Positions 56,576-57,875 of a stretch of 57,875 bases of DNA are shown here, piece by piece. The stretch's first letter is position 1. Each line of letters begins with the position of its first letter. The notes beneath the pieces are model-generated. The model was not told where the DNA came from, did not search any database, and saw nothing but the letters and a program-made list of their open reading frames with translations. The stretch spans positions 1-57,875 of the forward strand of contig JAJRSF010000055.1 in the NCBI GenBank assembly GCA_024278935.1, given 5' to 3'. A program made the translations under genes and the position numbers. This DNA is from Candidatus Zixiibacteriota bacterium (GTDB taxonomy: Bacteria > Zixibacteria > MSB-5A5 > GN15 > FEB-12).

Positions 56576-57875
56576 CTAATACTACTTTCAAAGTTATAAT
56601 TATTTTTGTGTCCCAATTTTTTTCAAAAACCCTAAATGGTTTTATAGCAAGTTGTAATAATGAAATTGCTACCCAATAGTGTAATTTATGTTCATCAATT
56701 TTCCAGTTTGAAAAAGATTCATATTCAGTCAGGAAATCTGAAACATATTGATCCACACTAGAACTAGGATCAGATATCTTTTTATAGTACAAATGTCCAA
56801 TATAGTTTCCTATATCTTCATGAAAATCGCCAAAAGAGAAACGGTCAAAATCAAGAAGATACAGTTTTTCTTCTGATAACAATATTTGTTCAAATGAGAA
56901 ATCGCCGTGTAACAAAACTTTCTCCGAAATTGTTAAGTTCTCTGAAATGCTTTTTAGCGCTTTTAAAATCTCATCAATAATAAAATTTGATTCTGGTAGA
57001 ATTGTAATTATTGATTTTGCTGTTGCCTCATAATCGTTTTTTAAATTTAAGGCTCTTGATTTAACAGAATCGCTAATTTTGGCATTATGTATATCAGCTA
57101 TTAATGAAGCAGTCAATTTATTAATAGAATCAAATCCCTGAGTATTTAAATGCATATCTAAGGGTTCAGCCTTTATCTCTTTAAAAACCATTAATTGATT
57201 TTCAACATCAAAATAAATTGGAGCTGTAACGTTTGAGTTACGTATTGTAAGCTCGCCAAGTAAGTCAGACACAGCTTTTCCACGCTCGGTAGTATCAGAT
57301 TTTATATAGTAATGAATTGTTTCCTTTTTGCCTGTTAGAGTATTAGTGCATATAGTATGAATTTTTAGTAATGCTCTCTTTTCTGGTTTATAACGAAGTA
57401 ATTCGTACGTCATTTTTTTATGAGAAAGTTTAAGATTACCATTTTTAAAAATATTATCTTGTTTGTATAGAACCCTTCTAAGTTTTCGAGCATCAAGCAA
57501 TGAACTTAATGCTTGAATTTCCCTGTCAGCATAGTAAGGATAAAATATTATTTGCTCACTATCGCAGTAGATTGGAATATTAAGAAATTGTTTATTATAA
57601 GAGTGGGCAGTTTCAGATTTTTCTTTTGCTTGCTTGTAATTCTGTTGCGTATAAACTTTTGCATATACAAACTCTATTTTTATTTTCTTGGTCACCTTAT
57701 CAATAACTTCAATCTTGTACGTAACAATACAACTTGTAAGTCGTTTGAATCGAATATAGGAGATTGAAACTTTTTTTATGTTATTTATTGAATTGACTAG
57801 ACAGAGTTGTAACTGTTCATAAATAAATTCATAAAAAAACAACAGACGTAACCCTTTCAGCTTAGAATCGGAAGG
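56559..57875 (-). CDS. APH-fold phosphotransferase (5' end outside window)
   Basis: The frame is open to the last base of the window; the first listed start codon (TTG at 57842) has no support, so the gene is taken as partial. About 438 residues are visible. The C-terminal half carries the kinase motifs 'VLLHGDFSFEQILL' (HGDxxxxQ catalytic loop) and 'LYLLDFDRFSFGDFHEDIGNYIGHLYY' (metal-binding Asp). The N-terminal half ('IEFVYAKVYTQQNYKQAKEKS', 'YELLRYKPEKRALLKI') matches the N-terminal part of the next gene, so both share a two-part layout. The stop lies 17 bases inside the next gene, so they form an operon. Substrate unknown; sugar or lipid-linked kinase activity is possible. Confidence 0.82.
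   Translation of the reverse strand, partial: PSDSKLKGLRLLFFYEFIYEQLQLCLVNSINNIKKVSISYIRFKRLTSCIVTYKIEVIDKVTKKIKIEFVYAKVYTQQNYKQAKEKSETAHSYNKQFLNIPIYCDSEQIIFYPYYADREIQALSSLLDARKLRRVLYKQDNIFKNGNLKLSHKKMTYELLRYKPEKRALLKIHTICTNTLTGKKETIHYYIKSDTTERGKAVSDLLGELTIRNSNVTAPIYFDVENQLMVFKEIKAEPLDMHLNTQGFDSINKLTASLIADIHNAKISDSVKSRALNLKNDYEATAKSIITILPESNFIIDEILKALKSISENLTISEKVLLHGDFSFEQILLSEEKLYLLDFDRFSFGDFHEDIGNYIGHLYYKKISDPSSSVDQYVSDFLTEYESFSNWKIDEHKLHYWVAISLLQLAIKPFRVFEKNWDTKIIITLKVVLDVIKG

Noticed and set aside
55277-57875. Antibiotic-resistance genes
   Set aside because: The APH fold is shared by many kinases of sugars, choline and other metabolites; nothing in the sequence or context points to resistance.
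1-57875. Phage defence system, biosynthetic cluster or insertion sequence
   Set aside because: I saw no transposase, nuclease-helicase pair, toxin-antitoxin pair, terminal inverted repeats or synthase genes in the window.

Overview
The window is AT-rich bacterial DNA packed with operons. Three features point to a lineage of the FCB superphylum (Bacteroidetes/Chlorobi and relatives), most likely an uncultivated group such as Zixibacteria: a secreted protein ending in the 'YQNQPNPFN...YNILGQ...ASGLYFYQI' type C-terminal domain (51448-53412), a neighbour ending in a doublet of dockerin-like 'NVDGD...DISDLVFLVDF' repeats (49503-51413), and several large proteins with carboxypeptidase-regulatory-like or Ig-like repeats. 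This placement is inference from protein style; no rRNA is present.

Layout. (1) 1-8058, plus strand: the 3' part of a giant multiheme cytochrome with Ig-like repeats, a System II cytochrome c maturation pair (ResB, CcsA), a small membrane protein and a B12-binding radical SAM protein. (2) 8055-13060: a stop-interrupted pirin gene with a MarR regulator and a likely operator, an outer-membrane barrel protein, a small secreted Asp/Gly-rich protein and a frameshifted conserved gene. (3) 13254-13601: an orphan Hpt protein. (4) 19023-13621, minus strand: a periplasmic nitrate reductase operon napD-A-G-H-B plus a second NapG/NapF-like ferredoxin, without napC. (5) 19205-25124, plus strand, divergent from nap: a molybdenum-cofactor operon (candidate Moco riboswitch leader, mobA, mobB, moaA, stop-interrupted moaC, MOSC, mogA, moeA, molybdate permease) which would supply the cofactor of NapA. 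(6) 25162-26892: a stop-interrupted YgiQ-type radical SAM gene. (7) 27363-38141: a complete group 3b NiFe hydrogenase operon (hydB, cyclic-nucleotide-binding-domain protein, hydG, hydD, hydA, maturation protease, hypA, B, F, C, D, E). (8) 38345-39091: a double-receiver response regulator. (9) 39108-57875, minus strand: a surface/export region with a 1504-residue unknown exported protein, a second complete multiheme cytochrome paralogous to the first, a lipoprotein, two six-repeat secreted proteins, a stop-interrupted porin and two phosphotransferase-fold genes (one stop-interrupted, one running off the window).

How the parts fit. The nap, Moco and hyd modules form an anaerobic energy block: hydrogen/NAD(P)H turnover on one side, nitrate reduction on the other, with the Moco pathway between them. 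The nap and hyd promoters carry nearly the same CRP/FNR-type dyad (TGTGA-N6-TCACT), and the Moco promoter carries a perfect FNR-like palindrome, so they look co-regulated by redox or nitrogen-oxide sensors. Two very large multiheme cytochromes with adhesive-type N-termini, plus a dedicated System II maturation pair, suggest an extracellular electron-transfer function.

Two things stand out. Six otherwise well-conserved genes are each broken by one lesion (five in-frame TAA/TAG codons, one single-base frameshift), with intact reading frame on both sides; this needs read-level checking before any gene is called dead. And the two multiheme paralogues conserve three non-canonical cysteine motifs alongside twelve CxxCH motifs each, with one heme site lost and another gained in the second copy.
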